A stretch of DNA of 64,000 nt from UBA5177 sp002413265. GTDB lineage: Bacteria; Chloroflexota; UBA5177. The position numbers and the translations under genes are program-made. Below the pieces are notes generated by a model. It ran no database searches. It was not told the origin of the DNA and was given only the letters and a program-made list of their open reading frames with translations. This document shows, piece after piece, positions 49,563-57,714 of this stretch (positions are counted from its first letter, which is position 1; every line of letters starts with the position of its first letter). The stretch is taken from positions 8,702-72,701 of the forward strand of contig DAIORV010000004.1 of NCBI GenBank assembly GCA_036752825.1, written 5' to 3'.

Positions 49563-50335
49563 ACGCGAAGATCCGAAGCTTCAGACTCGGGGTCGCCGGA
49601 TTTCTCACGCTCTGTCTGGCCGCTTCGGCCGTCATCGTGTTACGAGGAGACGGACCCCATCCCCGCGTGGTCGGGGTACTTCCGGCGAATGGCGCACAGC
49701 ACTTTCCCGGAGGGCCAATGCAGATCACCTTCAGTCAGCCGATGGACACGTCGAGCGTGGAGCGCAGCCTGCAGGTGACTCCTGGCGCCGAAGGGCAAGG
49801 CGCATGGTACGGCAACACGCTGAACGTCCAGCCCCTGGGTGACTGGCGACCGAACGTTCTGTACCACGTGGCTCTCACCGGAAAGGTCACCGACAATGAA
49901 GGCCGTCCGCTTCACACGCCGGTTCTTTTCTCCTTCAGGGTTCATCACATCACCCGTCTCAAGGCCTGCTTGGTGTCTGGAGTCCGCAACATCTGCGACG
50001 TCAGCCCCGGATATCACGCGCCCCTCACTCGCAGCCGGCTCCCGGTAGGCGACTTTGCCATGTCGACAGATGGAACCGAGATCGCCTACACCGAGTCCGA
50101 GGGGCGCAGGTCGATCTACCATCTCCATCTTGTCGACGTCACGACAGGGAAGACCGTGCAGCTCACTCGCGGAAACCGCTTCTCCGACGCCAAGCCGTAT
50201 TGGGTCAAGGACGTCGACACCTTCTTCTCGTACCAGCGGCAGCCGATCGGGCGGATCAACGGAAAGCCGCACCTTGGCAATCCCCAGGTCTGGACCATCG
50301 CAACCACTGGGGCAATGAACACTCCGTCTGGCTAG
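49559..50335 (+). CDS. secreted Ig-like (Big_5) protein with propeller-like C-terminus
   Basis: The 258-residue protein has a signal anchor (residues 8-28), a Big_5/SbsA Ig-like domain (RVVGVLPANGAQHFPGGPMQ, ITFSQPMDTSSVERSLQVTP), and a C-terminal region with a TolB/PD40-like blade (FAMSTDGTEIAYTESEGRRS, YHLHLVDVTTGKTVQLT). Only one or two blades are present, so the propeller looks truncated or is completed by partners. ATG 49559 overlaps the DUF1980 stop (ATGA), so it is the third gene of the permease operon, an arrangement I do not recognise. Confidence 0.7.
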   Translation: MNAKIRSFRLGVAGFLTLCLAASAVIVLRGDGPHPRVVGVLPANGAQHFPGGPMQITFSQPMDTSSVERSLQVTPGAEGQGAWYGNTLNVQPLGDWRPNVLYHVALTGKVTDNEGRPLHTPVLFSFRVHHITRLKACLVSGVRNICDVSPGYHAPLTRSRLPVGDFAMSTDGTEIAYTESEGRRSIYHLHLVDVTTGKTVQLTRGNRFSDAKPYWVKDVDTFFSYQRQPIGRINGKPHLGNPQVWTIATTGAMNTPSG

Positions 50336-50513
50336 GACGGGTATGGGCATGAGAGTGACTTAGAAACAAGCCCCGGCGTCTACTTCGCTTGCGGTCGGCA
50401 CGGGCTCTGGTGGCTGCGTCTTCCTCGTAGGGGCGAGCTGCGGTCGCGCGCGGTGGCAGCCGGGGATGCTCACCGAGTTCCAAATGCGCCCTCACAGATT
50501 TCGATCAAGAGCG

Positions 50514-51101
50514 TTACCCGCTCTCAGACGGCAACGGCGTCGCCGACGGAACGTTCACCGGGGCACCGAACTGTTTGAGGTACGGGCCCCACGCCACGGC
50601 GAAGAGTTTGACGGCACGCCGACGGTCGTTTCCGTGAACATACGAGAAACCGACCAGCATTCGATTTTCTAGGCTGCGGACGCCAGCGGGGACGAGCTTT
50701 TTTCCGAAGACCTCGATGCAGTCGTAGCCGCTCGGCGGGAATTCATAGGTGATTTCGAGGTCGACGGCGTTCGAGCCGGTAAATGGCTGCTGATACACGG
50801 TCGTGCCATCGACGCCCCACGTCGGATATCGGCCTGTGATGGCGACAAGGGCCGGAAGGTTCTTCTCCGTCGTGGACACGTACGCCGAAATCGAGTTCAC
50901 GAAGACGTTATGCGACCCCGCAGGCGCGAGCACGGCGGGAGAGACGCGAACACAATACTGGAGCCCGCGTCCACCTGGAATGTGGGAAACCCTCGCTGCG
51001 CCCAACGACAGGGTAGGTCCCGTCGAGATTGGCGCCTTGGATCCCGAGCAACCCATCACGGCCATACCGAACAACGCTGCAGTTCCCGGCATGAATTTCA
51101 T
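50514..51101 (-). CDS. hypothetical lipoprotein
   Basis: The 195-residue protein has a short signal peptide with lipobox AVMGC (Cys about residue 18), then Ser/Gly-rich linker and a beta-rich domain (GLQYCVRVSPAVLAPAGSHN, VFVNSISAYVSTTEKNL, LEITYEFPPSGYDCIEVFG). Two Cys in the mature part could form a disulfide. No family is recognised. It is upstream of nothing on its strand but follows the DUF6062 gene by 13 bases, so they may be co-transcribed. The gap 50336-50513 shows nothing recognisable. Confidence 0.65.
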   Translation of the reverse strand: MKFMPGTAALFGMAVMGCSGSKAPISTGPTLSLGAARVSHIPGGRGLQYCVRVSPAVLAPAGSHNVFVNSISAYVSTTEKNLPALVAITGRYPTWGVDGTTVYQQPFTGSNAVDLEITYEFPPSGYDCIEVFGKKLVPAGVRSLENRMLVGFSYVHGNDRRRAVKLFAVAWGPYLKQFGAPVNVPSATPLPSESG

Positions 51102-51114
51102 CAGGGCACGTAGC

Positions 51115-51876
51115 TCAGTCGTTCTCCGACTTGCTCCCTACTGAGCTTCCGGCTCCAAAGCCCGAGTCGTCTGGGAGCCAGCTGGACGTGATGTTGAGAG
51201 CCTCACGCCACGAACGCACGGCATCCGGCTCGAGATCTTTCGTCGATCGGTAGTCGTACGACTTTGCGAGCTCGTCGAGACGCCGCGCGAGGTCGCGGAG
51301 CGCCTTCTCCTCCGCAGCCACGACAATCGTCCAGCCTGGCGACTCCCGGTGGTGCCGAGCCGCCAGGCGGAAGTGTGGGATGCACAGGCCGCTGGAACGT
51401 TCGAACCGCTCTTTGAAGTCGACGTTCACTAACGCTTGGCAGAGGGTGTGGACGGCCAGCTCCTCGAGCTCCTTCTCTTTGAGGCAGATTACGCAGACGG
51501 GCGTATAAACGTCGTTGCGCCGATCGTCAAATAACCGCAGGAGTGGGTTTGAGCTCGTTTCGGCGACGAACTTGCCTTTCTCGATGCCACGAACCACCTG
51601 CTTGATAAGGTCTTCCAGGATGATTGCCGAGCCGAGAGCGTCCGCATGGTTCGATATCGCCTGCGCATGGAAGCGGCAGAAGCCGCCAGACTTTCGCAGC
51701 TCTGCTCGTGTCCCCACGTCGTTGACGCGCTCATAGAAAAGGGATTCGACATAGCGCAGAAGCGCTGCATGCGCGAAAAGACAGACGGAACAGAGAGGTT
51801 GTCCTTGTTGCAGGATTCGCTTCAGCTCATCCGCAGTTCGGCCGAGGCTTGACTTGGCTCCAGGTCGCTCGTTCAT
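51115..51876 (-). CDS. DUF6062-like zinc-ribbon helical protein
   Basis: The 253-residue protein has two Cys/His clusters: CSVCLFAHAALLRYVESLFYE with GFCRFHAQAI, and CVICLKEKELEELAVHTL with GLCIPHFRLA. These give two CxxC...CxxxH sets likely to bind zinc. The rest is helical, and the tail is acidic and Ser-rich. Such proteins are widespread hypotheticals of unknown function in Chloroflexota and Actinobacteria. ATG 51876 is chosen as conserved sequence begins there; GGTGGAG lies close upstream. Bases 51877-52039 hold nothing recognisable. Confidence 0.7.
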   Translation of the reverse strand: MNERPGAKSSLGRTADELKRILQQGQPLCSVCLFAHAALLRYVESLFYERVNDVGTRAELRKSGGFCRFHAQAISNHADALGSAIILEDLIKQVVRGIEKGKFVAETSSNPLLRLFDDRRNDVYTPVCVICLKEKELEELAVHTLCQALVNVDFKERFERSSGLCIPHFRLAARHHRESPGWTIVVAAEEKALRDLARRLDELAKSYDYRSTKDLEPDAVRSWREALNITSSWLPDDSGFGAGSSVGSKSEND

Positions 51877-52039
51877 GCTCCACCCTAAACCACTGCTCCG
51901 TCCGCCGTTCGCTTCAGACAATAATCTTCCCGGTCGTTGAACCGTTGCGGGAAACCTGACAGACGAGGTGAGGCGCGAGCAGGCGCGCAGTCGCGAAAAC
52001 TGAGGCAAGTTGATTGGAATTCCTGGAGGACTTTCTTGG

Positions 52040-52162
52040 TCAGAGTTCGCCCCATACGCCGCCGCGACGGTGGCCTGCGAGCATCACCAGTCCGATGACC
52101 GTGAGGCCGATCCAGGCGAACGCGAAGAAGCCAAGCACCAGGCCCTGCACCCGGTTAATCAC
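52040..52162 (-). CDS. small membrane protein (40 residues)
   Basis: GTG 52162 has GGGGGAGA upstream. The product has one hydrophobic span (GLVLGFFAFAWIGLTVIGLV) followed by a basic segment (GHRRGGVWGEL), a positive-inside single-span topology. It lies downstream of the Ca2+/cation antiporter on the same strand. No family is recognised; a KdpF-like or transporter-accessory role is only a guess from context. Confidence 0.45.
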   Translation of the reverse strand: MINRVQGLVLGFFAFAWIGLTVIGLVMLAGHRRGGVWGEL

Positions 52163-52322
52163 ATCATCATTCTCCCCCCCGTTTCGAGAGAACCCGTGCC
52201 CAGTAACTCCGATCAGAACAAGGGCATGTCATGGCTCGTCGGCGAAGCCGGTGCCATGCTGATATCCAGTCCCAGACCGGGCCGTTGCAGTCACGGTTCG
52301 GGGCTGGATGTGGAGACAATAG

Positions 52323-52517
52323 ACGGTCCCGCATCACTCCTTGATCCTGACCATGACCTTTGGTGTCGTGCTGTTTACGATCCTCATTCAAGGGATCTCG
52401 GTCGAGCCCTTGGATGAGGATCGGCGTCTTGCGGTCGACGGTGGCGACGCCCGCGCCGGTCCCCACAAACGGGAGCAGCGCCTAACGGCGAATCGCACCC
52501 GTAAAAACAACCAGTGA
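52323..52517 (+). pseudogene. 3' remnant of a Na+/H+ antiporter (CPA1) gene
   Basis: The frame reads HSLILTMTFGVVLFTILIQG, which matches the last membrane segment of NhaP/CPA1 antiporters, then a non-conserved tail to TGA 52515-52517. A stop codon in frame at 52320 and lack of start show it is a fragment of about 60 codons. The remaining body of the gene is absent, so it is a deletion scar. Bases 52163-52322 are otherwise empty by eye. Confidence 0.5.
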
Positions 52518-52526
52518 GGGTGGCAT

Positions 52527-53630
52527 CTAACCCCACCAGAAAGAAGCGGCGATCATGATGTAAAGCCCGATGAGCGCGGCCCCCTCCAGCCAAGTCGATT
52601 CCCCGTCGAAGACGATGAAAGCGCTGATCACGGCCGCCAGGCCGAGTGCCGCTACCAGCAGCGGTGGGAGCACGAGAGTGAAGTGCACCCCACCTATGAA
52701 AAAGCTGAGCAGAACAAGCACAGGTGTTAGCCCGAGCGCCACCTGCAGTGAGCTGTTGAGGATCACGCTGATCGCGTAGTCCGGCTTGTTGCGGGCGGCG
52801 AATCGGACTCCAACAAAGTTCTCCACTGCATTGCCTGCGATAGCCACGATCACCAGCCCCGTGAAGGCTTGCGACAGGTGCAGCACAGAGATAGCCGGCT
52901 TGAGTGCTCCGACGAACCAGTCAGAGACGAAAACCGATCCGAAACCCGCCGTGGCAAGCACGGATACGGCCAGCCAAAGTGGCCAGGCAGCGGCGCGTAG
53001 CTCCTCGTTCTCCGCGGGAATGGCTGGGGGCCCTCCACTGAGAGACGAGGGAATGCTGAGCGCGAAGATGACCAGCAACACGACTGCGCAAGCCACGCTG
53101 AGCGCATCCGTATGGGCCCCGGCAGGCGTGTGCAGCCCATGGGCCAGGGTCGGCACGGCGAGCGCTGCAACCGCCAAAAGAGTCAGCGTGGCAATGGTCC
53201 GCGGTGCTTCGGGGGAAAAGCGCTGGGTGCCATGGCGATGTCCGCCAACGAGAAACGCGAGCCCAAGAACGAGGAGACTATTTCCCAGGACAGACCCGAC
53301 GATGGTGGCCTGGACAACGGTGATCAGCCCGGCGCGGAGCGCAAAGATACCGACAAACAGTTCGGGCAGATTTCCCAGGGCCGACTGCAGTACTCCGGTG
53401 GTGCCGGGCCCCACCCGCTGCCCCAGTTGCTCCGTCGCCTGCCCGACTATCGCTGCCCATGCGGCAAGCGCCAATCCTGAAGCCAGAAACGCCGGCACAG
53501 CACCGGCATGAGTAACCGTCAGGCTCGCGGATAGGGCGGTGAGCAAGGCAGCTGCAAGAAGCCCAAGACGTTGGCCGTTGCCTAGGGAGGAGAGCGGGCT
53601 CCTGTCACCCTCAGGGTGGACTGTCGTCAT
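52527..53630 (-). CDS. Ca2+/cation antiporter (CaCA family, Cax/ChaA-like)
   Basis: The 367-residue membrane protein has about eleven spans and the two inverted-repeat acidic motifs: GNLPELFVGIFALRAGLI in the first half and AGNAVENFVGVRFAARN in the second, where Glu residues exchange Ca2+ (or K+/Na+) for protons. ATG 53630 lies 20 bases inside the kdpD-like gene's 3' end, so it is part of the kdp transcription unit. Together they may balance cytosolic cations. Selectivity cannot be judged from sequence. Confidence 0.88.
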   Translation of the reverse strand: MTTVHPEGDRSPLSSLGNGQRLGLLAAALLTALSASLTVTHAGAVPAFLASGLALAAWAAIVGQATEQLGQRVGPGTTGVLQSALGNLPELFVGIFALRAGLITVVQATIVGSVLGNSLLVLGLAFLVGGHRHGTQRFSPEAPRTIATLTLLAVAALAVPTLAHGLHTPAGAHTDALSVACAVVLLVIFALSIPSSLSGGPPAIPAENEELRAAAWPLWLAVSVLATAGFGSVFVSDWFVGALKPAISVLHLSQAFTGLVIVAIAGNAVENFVGVRFAARNKPDYAISVILNSSLQVALGLTPVLVLLSFFIGGVHFTLVLPPLLVAALGLAAVISAFIVFDGESTWLEGAALIGLYIMIAASFWWG

Positions 53631-54792
53631 TCTTGCTGATTCGACCCCCTTCTGTGTTAGCGACGACGTGGACATCGATTCCCGGCATCTTCCGAAGGAT
53701 GTGACTCGTTAGCGAACCGTGCAGAAATTCTTCCAATCGACTGTGGGTCGGGTGACCGATTACGAGTTGAGATACATGGTTTTCGCCGGCGTAGGCGATC
53801 AACTCCTCGGACACCTTGCCTCGCAGACGCACTACCCTCGCCCCCATCTCGTCAGCGAGTTGGAGGTTTGCGCGAAGCTGACGCTCCTCTTCGACACTCT
53901 GGGCCCGACGCCGTCCCTCTTGAGGGTCGACGTGGACGACCAAAAGCTCTCCCTTGAGTGCCGCGGCGATGCGCCAGCCGCGTCGAATGAGCGTTTTTCC
54001 GATGGGCCGATGGTCCACACCCACCATGACGCGTTCCCCGACTGACGCAGATCTCCCGACCCTCCCGCCAACCATGAAGGCATCGAGCTTCTGTTCCACT
54101 TCCCTAGCGGTTGCTCGCAACGCCAAATCCCTCAGTGCCGTCAAGTTGCTCACCGTAAAGAAGTTTTCCAGAGCTCGTTGGCTCTGTTCGGGTGGGTAGA
54201 TATTTCCATGCTTCATGCGCTGGATCAGAGCCTCCGGCGCCATGTCGATCAGCTCGACCTGCTCTGCTTCGTCAACTACCCAGTCCGGAATCGTCTCATG
54301 AACCTCGACCCCCGTCATCTGTTCGATGTAGTCGTTGAGACTCTCGAGATGTTGAATATTGAGAGTCGAGATGACGGTGATGCCCCCGTCCAGCAATTCT
54401 TGAACATCTTGATAGCGCTTTTCGTGTTTGGAGCCCGGCGCATTGCTGTGTGCAAGCTCGTCGACGAGAGCCACCTGGGGATGGCGAGCGAGCACTGCTT
54501 CTGTGTCCATTTCGCGCAGCACCACACCTTTGTAAAGGACTTCACGCGGTGGAATGACCTCGAGGTTTGCGATCAGTTCGGCAGTGCGGGCACGGTCGTG
54601 AGTCTCAACGAAGCCAACGACGACGTCGGTTCCGCGAGACTTCCTCCGATGAGCCTCCTGTAGCATGGCGAAGGTCTTGCCCACGCCGGGAGCCGCGCCG
54701 AGCCAGAGGCGGAGCCCTCCCCGTTTCGGCTCCTGCGCGTGGATTAGCGCGAGCAGTGCGTCCGGATCTGGACGCTGGTACTCTTCAGGCAT
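53611..54792 (-). CDS. kdpD: stand-alone KdpD N-terminal sensor protein
   Basis: The 393-residue protein equals only the cytoplasmic N-part of KdpD. Residues 20-235 are the KdpD domain: LWLGAAPGVGKTFAML (Walker A), VVVGFVETHDRART, VALVDELAHSNAPGSKHEKR, ELLDGGITVISTLNIQHLES, and VPDAEW-like IPDWVVDEA. Residues 250-375 are a USP domain (RVMVGVDHRPIGKTLIRRGW, QLVIGHPTHSRLEEFLHGS). The four membrane segments, GAF and histidine kinase are absent. A separate kinase with KdpE lies at the window end. It follows kdpC by 156 bases. Confidence 0.92.
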   Translation of the reverse strand: MPEEYQRPDPDALLALIHAQEPKRGGLRLWLGAAPGVGKTFAMLQEAHRRKSRGTDVVVGFVETHDRARTAELIANLEVIPPREVLYKGVVLREMDTEAVLARHPQVALVDELAHSNAPGSKHEKRYQDVQELLDGGITVISTLNIQHLESLNDYIEQMTGVEVHETIPDWVVDEAEQVELIDMAPEALIQRMKHGNIYPPEQSQRALENFFTVSNLTALRDLALRATAREVEQKLDAFMVGGRVGRSASVGERVMVGVDHRPIGKTLIRRGWRIAAALKGELLVVHVDPQEGRRRAQSVEEERQLRANLQLADEMGARVVRLRGKVSEELIAYAGENHVSQLVIGHPTHSRLEEFLHGSLTSHILRKMPGIDVHVVANTEGGRISKNDDSPP

Positions 54793-54948
54793 CTTGACGC
54801 AGTGCTCTGTCGGCCGTGCGGACCTCGGTTACCGGCTGGCCTGCATCGACCGCACGGCACGTGGGCGACATTCGAGTCTGCGCTCGAGAGCTCTTCCGGT
54901 CGCACCCGCACGCAGCCCGAGCATGACTAGCCATGATCCATTGCATGG

Positions 54949-55578
54949 CTATCTGCGACTAGCGTCCAGGGCCAAGTTCACCTGTAGAACGTTCACACGT
55001 GGCTCGCCAAGCACGCCGAGCGTGCGACCGGAGGTGTACTTCTTCACCAGCGCCAGGACCTTGGCCTGGCTGATGCCTCGAGCGCCGGCCACACGCGGCA
55101 CCTGCAAATCGGCGTAGGCCGGGCTGATGTTCGGATCGAGACCGCTGGCTGAAGTCGATACCGCATCCGCCGGCAGCGGATAATTGGCGGGCAAGTGGTC
55201 CTCCTTGCGGATGAGGTTTGCTTGAGTAATGGTGTTCTTCATTAGGGTCTTGTTGGTTGGACCGAGGTTCGTGCCGCCGGAGGAGCTAGCGTCGTAGCCT
55301 TTGCCCGCGGCTGAGAGCCTGGGATGGAAGTACTTGGGCTTTGTGAAGTTCTGCCCGATCAGGCTGGACCCGACGACCTGGCCCTGCGCGTTCTTGACGA
55401 GCGAGCCGTTGGACTGATCGTGGAAGAAGACCTGGGCTAGACCCGTCATGGCAAGAGGATAGATGATGCCGGTTCCCACCATCAGGACTACCGTCATAAG
55501 GACCGACGTGACGAGGAGTCCTCGTATGGACGTGCGGCTGGTTGCTGGTGCGGGTTGTGGCTCTGCCTGAGCGCTCAT
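54949..55578 (-). CDS. kdpC: potassium-transporting ATPase subunit C
   Basis: The 209-residue protein has one N-terminal span (residues 20-44) and a periplasmic-side domain: TGIIYPLAMTGLAQVFF, GSSLIGQNFTKPKYFHPRLS, ASSSGGTNLGPTNKTL, PADAVSTSASGLDPNISPAYA, and VLGEPRVNVLQVNLAL. KdpC is the catalytic chaperone of the KdpFABC K+ pump. It begins 9 bases after the kdpB stop. The first 16 residues are Ala/Pro-rich. Confidence 0.96.
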   Translation of the reverse strand: MSAQAEPQPAPATSRTSIRGLLVTSVLMTVVLMVGTGIIYPLAMTGLAQVFFHDQSNGSLVKNAQGQVVGSSLIGQNFTKPKYFHPRLSAAGKGYDASSSGGTNLGPTNKTLMKNTITQANLIRKEDHLPANYPLPADAVSTSASGLDPNISPAYADLQVPRVAGARGISQAKVLALVKKYTSGRTLGVLGEPRVNVLQVNLALDASRR

Positions 55579-55587
55579 AAAGAATCC

Positions 55588-57702
55588 TTAAGCAGTGAGA
55601 TGAGAGATGGTGAGGACGATGTCGATGATCTTGATGCCGGCGAAGGGTACGATGATGCCGCCTAGACCGTAGATCAGTAGGTTGCGACGGAGAACGGCGG
55701 CTGCGCCCACCGGCCGATACTGAACACCACGTAGCGCCAAGGGAATCAGGCCGATGATGATCAGGGCGTTGAAGATCACGGCGGCGAGGACCGCCGAGTG
55801 TGGAGTCGAGAGCTTCATGACGTTGAGTGCGCCAAGCTCCGGGAACTGAATGCTGAACATGGCCGGCAGGATGGCGAAGTACTTCGCCACGTCGTTGGAG
55901 ATGCTGAAGGTGGTCAGCGCCCCGCGCGTGATCAAGAGCTGCTTACCGATCGCAACCACCTCGATCAGCTTGGTCGGGTTGTTGTCGAGGTCGATCATGT
56001 TGCCGGCTTCTTTGGCGGCCTGAGTCCCCGAGTTCATCGCCATGCCCACGTCGGCCTGCGCCAGGGCCGGAGCGTCGTTGGTGCCATCACCGGTCATGGC
56101 GACCAGCTTCCCTTCCGCTTGTTCCGACCGGATCAGGCCGATCTTGTCCTCAGGTTTGCTCTCGGCCACAAAGTCGTCAACACCGGCCTCGTGCGCGATG
56201 GTGGCCGCAGTGAGGCGATTGTCGCCGGTGACCATGACGGTGCGGATGCCCATGCGGCGCAGTTGTTCGAAGCGCTCGCTCATGCCAGGTTTGATCGTGT
56301 CCTTGAGGTAGATGACGCCAATCGCCTCGCCGTTATGGGCTACGGCGAGCGGCGTACCGCCTTCACGCGCAATGCGATCGGCTACCTCGGTCAGCTCCTC
56401 AGGCGCGTTGGAGATGATGCGGCGAATGGAGTCTACCGCACCTTTCATGATCTGGTCGCCATTGGCCTTGATGCCGCTCATGCGTGTTTCGGCCGTGAAA
56501 GGAACGAGCTCCGCGCCGGCCAATGCTGCGCCGCTGACTCGAAGGCCGCTCTTTTCGGCGAGCGCCACGATGCTCTTGCCCTCGGGCGTGTCATCCGCCA
56601 GGCTCGAGCGAAGCGCCGCTTCGGTCAGCTCGACTACGGTATGGCCACCCACCGGCACGAACTGAAAAGCCAGCCGATTTCCGAAAGTGATGGTGCCGGT
56701 TTTATCGAGCAGGAGAGTGTCGACATCACCTGCCGCTTCCACCGCCCGACCGCTCATGGCAAGCACGTTGAACTGCACCAGTCGGTCCATGCCGGCGATG
56801 CCGATGGCCGAGAGCAAGCCGCCGATGGTCGTTGGGATCAAACAGACGTACAGCGCAACCAGCGTCGTAATGGCAACCGCGGCGCCGGAATAGATGGCGA
56901 AGGGCTGCAGCGTGAATACCGCCAGCAGAAAGATGACGGTGAGCGCCGCCAGCAAGATGTTGAGTGCGATCTCATTGGGCGTCTTCTGCCTGGCAGCCCC
57001 CTCGACCAGGGCGATCATCCGGTCGATGAAGGTTTCGCCCGGGTTGGCCGTGATGCGGATCTTCAACCAATCGCTGACGATGGTCGTGCCGCCGGTAACA
57101 GATGAGCGGATGTCGGTTCCGGGCTCCTTGATGACCGGTGCGCTCTCACCGGTGATGGCGGCCTCGTTGACCGAGGCGACGCCTTCGATCACGTCACCAT
57201 CACCAGGAATCAGGTCACCCGCCTCGACCAGCACTAGGTCGCCGCGACGCAGCTCAGTCGCCGAGACGATGTGCGTCTCCCCGTTCGGCAGAAGTTTTTT
57301 GGCCGAGGCCTCTGTACGGGTACGACGCAGCGTGTCGGCCTGCGCCTTGCCACGTCCCTCAGCCATGGCTTCCGCGAAGTTAGCGAAGAGTACCGTGAAC
57401 CACAGCCACACCGAAACCGCGCCCGCGAAGAAGCGGTCGCCTCCCAAGCCCGTGCCGGGGATGAATGATCGAACGAACTCGATGGTCGTGATGATGACGC
57501 CGATGCCCACGGTGAACATGACCGGGTTCTTGAGCTGCACCCGTGGGCTGAGCTTTCGGACGCTGTCGATGGTGGCCTGGCGCAGAATGGCGCGGTCAAA
57601 GATAGATAGCTCAAGGCTCTGGCGCCGCTCTTCGCCGTGATGTTCCTGCGGATGCAGCGCCGGGTCTTGCTCCTGAACCTGCTCTGCTGAAGTTACGGGC
57701 AT
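55588..57702 (-). CDS. kdpB: potassium-transporting P-type ATPase subunit B
   Basis: The 704-residue P-type ATPase drives high-affinity K+ uptake. Seen are TGESAPVIKEPGTD (actuator), LIPTTIGGLLSAIGIAG, phosphorylation motif LLLDKTGTITFGN, MVTGDNRLTAATIAHEAGVD and MTGDGTNDAPALAQADVGMAM. ATG 57702 follows AAGGAGAG and is preferred over TTG 57705. The first 35 residues are a charged extension (EQVQEQDPALHPQEHHGEER). The gene lies 12 bases after kdpA, in the order F-A-B-C. Confidence 0.97.
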   Translation of the reverse strand: MPVTSAEQVQEQDPALHPQEHHGEERRQSLELSIFDRAILRQATIDSVRKLSPRVQLKNPVMFTVGIGVIITTIEFVRSFIPGTGLGGDRFFAGAVSVWLWFTVLFANFAEAMAEGRGKAQADTLRRTRTEASAKKLLPNGETHIVSATELRRGDLVLVEAGDLIPGDGDVIEGVASVNEAAITGESAPVIKEPGTDIRSSVTGGTTIVSDWLKIRITANPGETFIDRMIALVEGAARQKTPNEIALNILLAALTVIFLLAVFTLQPFAIYSGAAVAITTLVALYVCLIPTTIGGLLSAIGIAGMDRLVQFNVLAMSGRAVEAAGDVDTLLLDKTGTITFGNRLAFQFVPVGGHTVVELTEAALRSSLADDTPEGKSIVALAEKSGLRVSGAALAGAELVPFTAETRMSGIKANGDQIMKGAVDSIRRIISNAPEELTEVADRIAREGGTPLAVAHNGEAIGVIYLKDTIKPGMSERFEQLRRMGIRTVMVTGDNRLTAATIAHEAGVDDFVAESKPEDKIGLIRSEQAEGKLVAMTGDGTNDAPALAQADVGMAMNSGTQAAKEAGNMIDLDNNPTKLIEVVAIGKQLLITRGALTTFSISNDVAKYFAILPAMFSIQFPELGALNVMKLSTPHSAVLAAVIFNALIIIGLIPLALRGVQYRPVGAAAVLRRNLLIYGLGGIIVPFAGIKIIDIVLTISHLTA

Positions 57703-57714
57703 CAATGACTCTCC

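Noticed and set aside
52167..52466. Minus-strand ORF of 99 codons
   Set aside because: It has no domain or ribosome site, and the plus strand of the same bases encodes a recognisable antiporter remnant.
55798..57105. 435-codon plus-strand ORF
   Set aside because: It lies wholly antisense to kdpB, which carries every P-type ATPase motif. No ribosome site or domain was seen.
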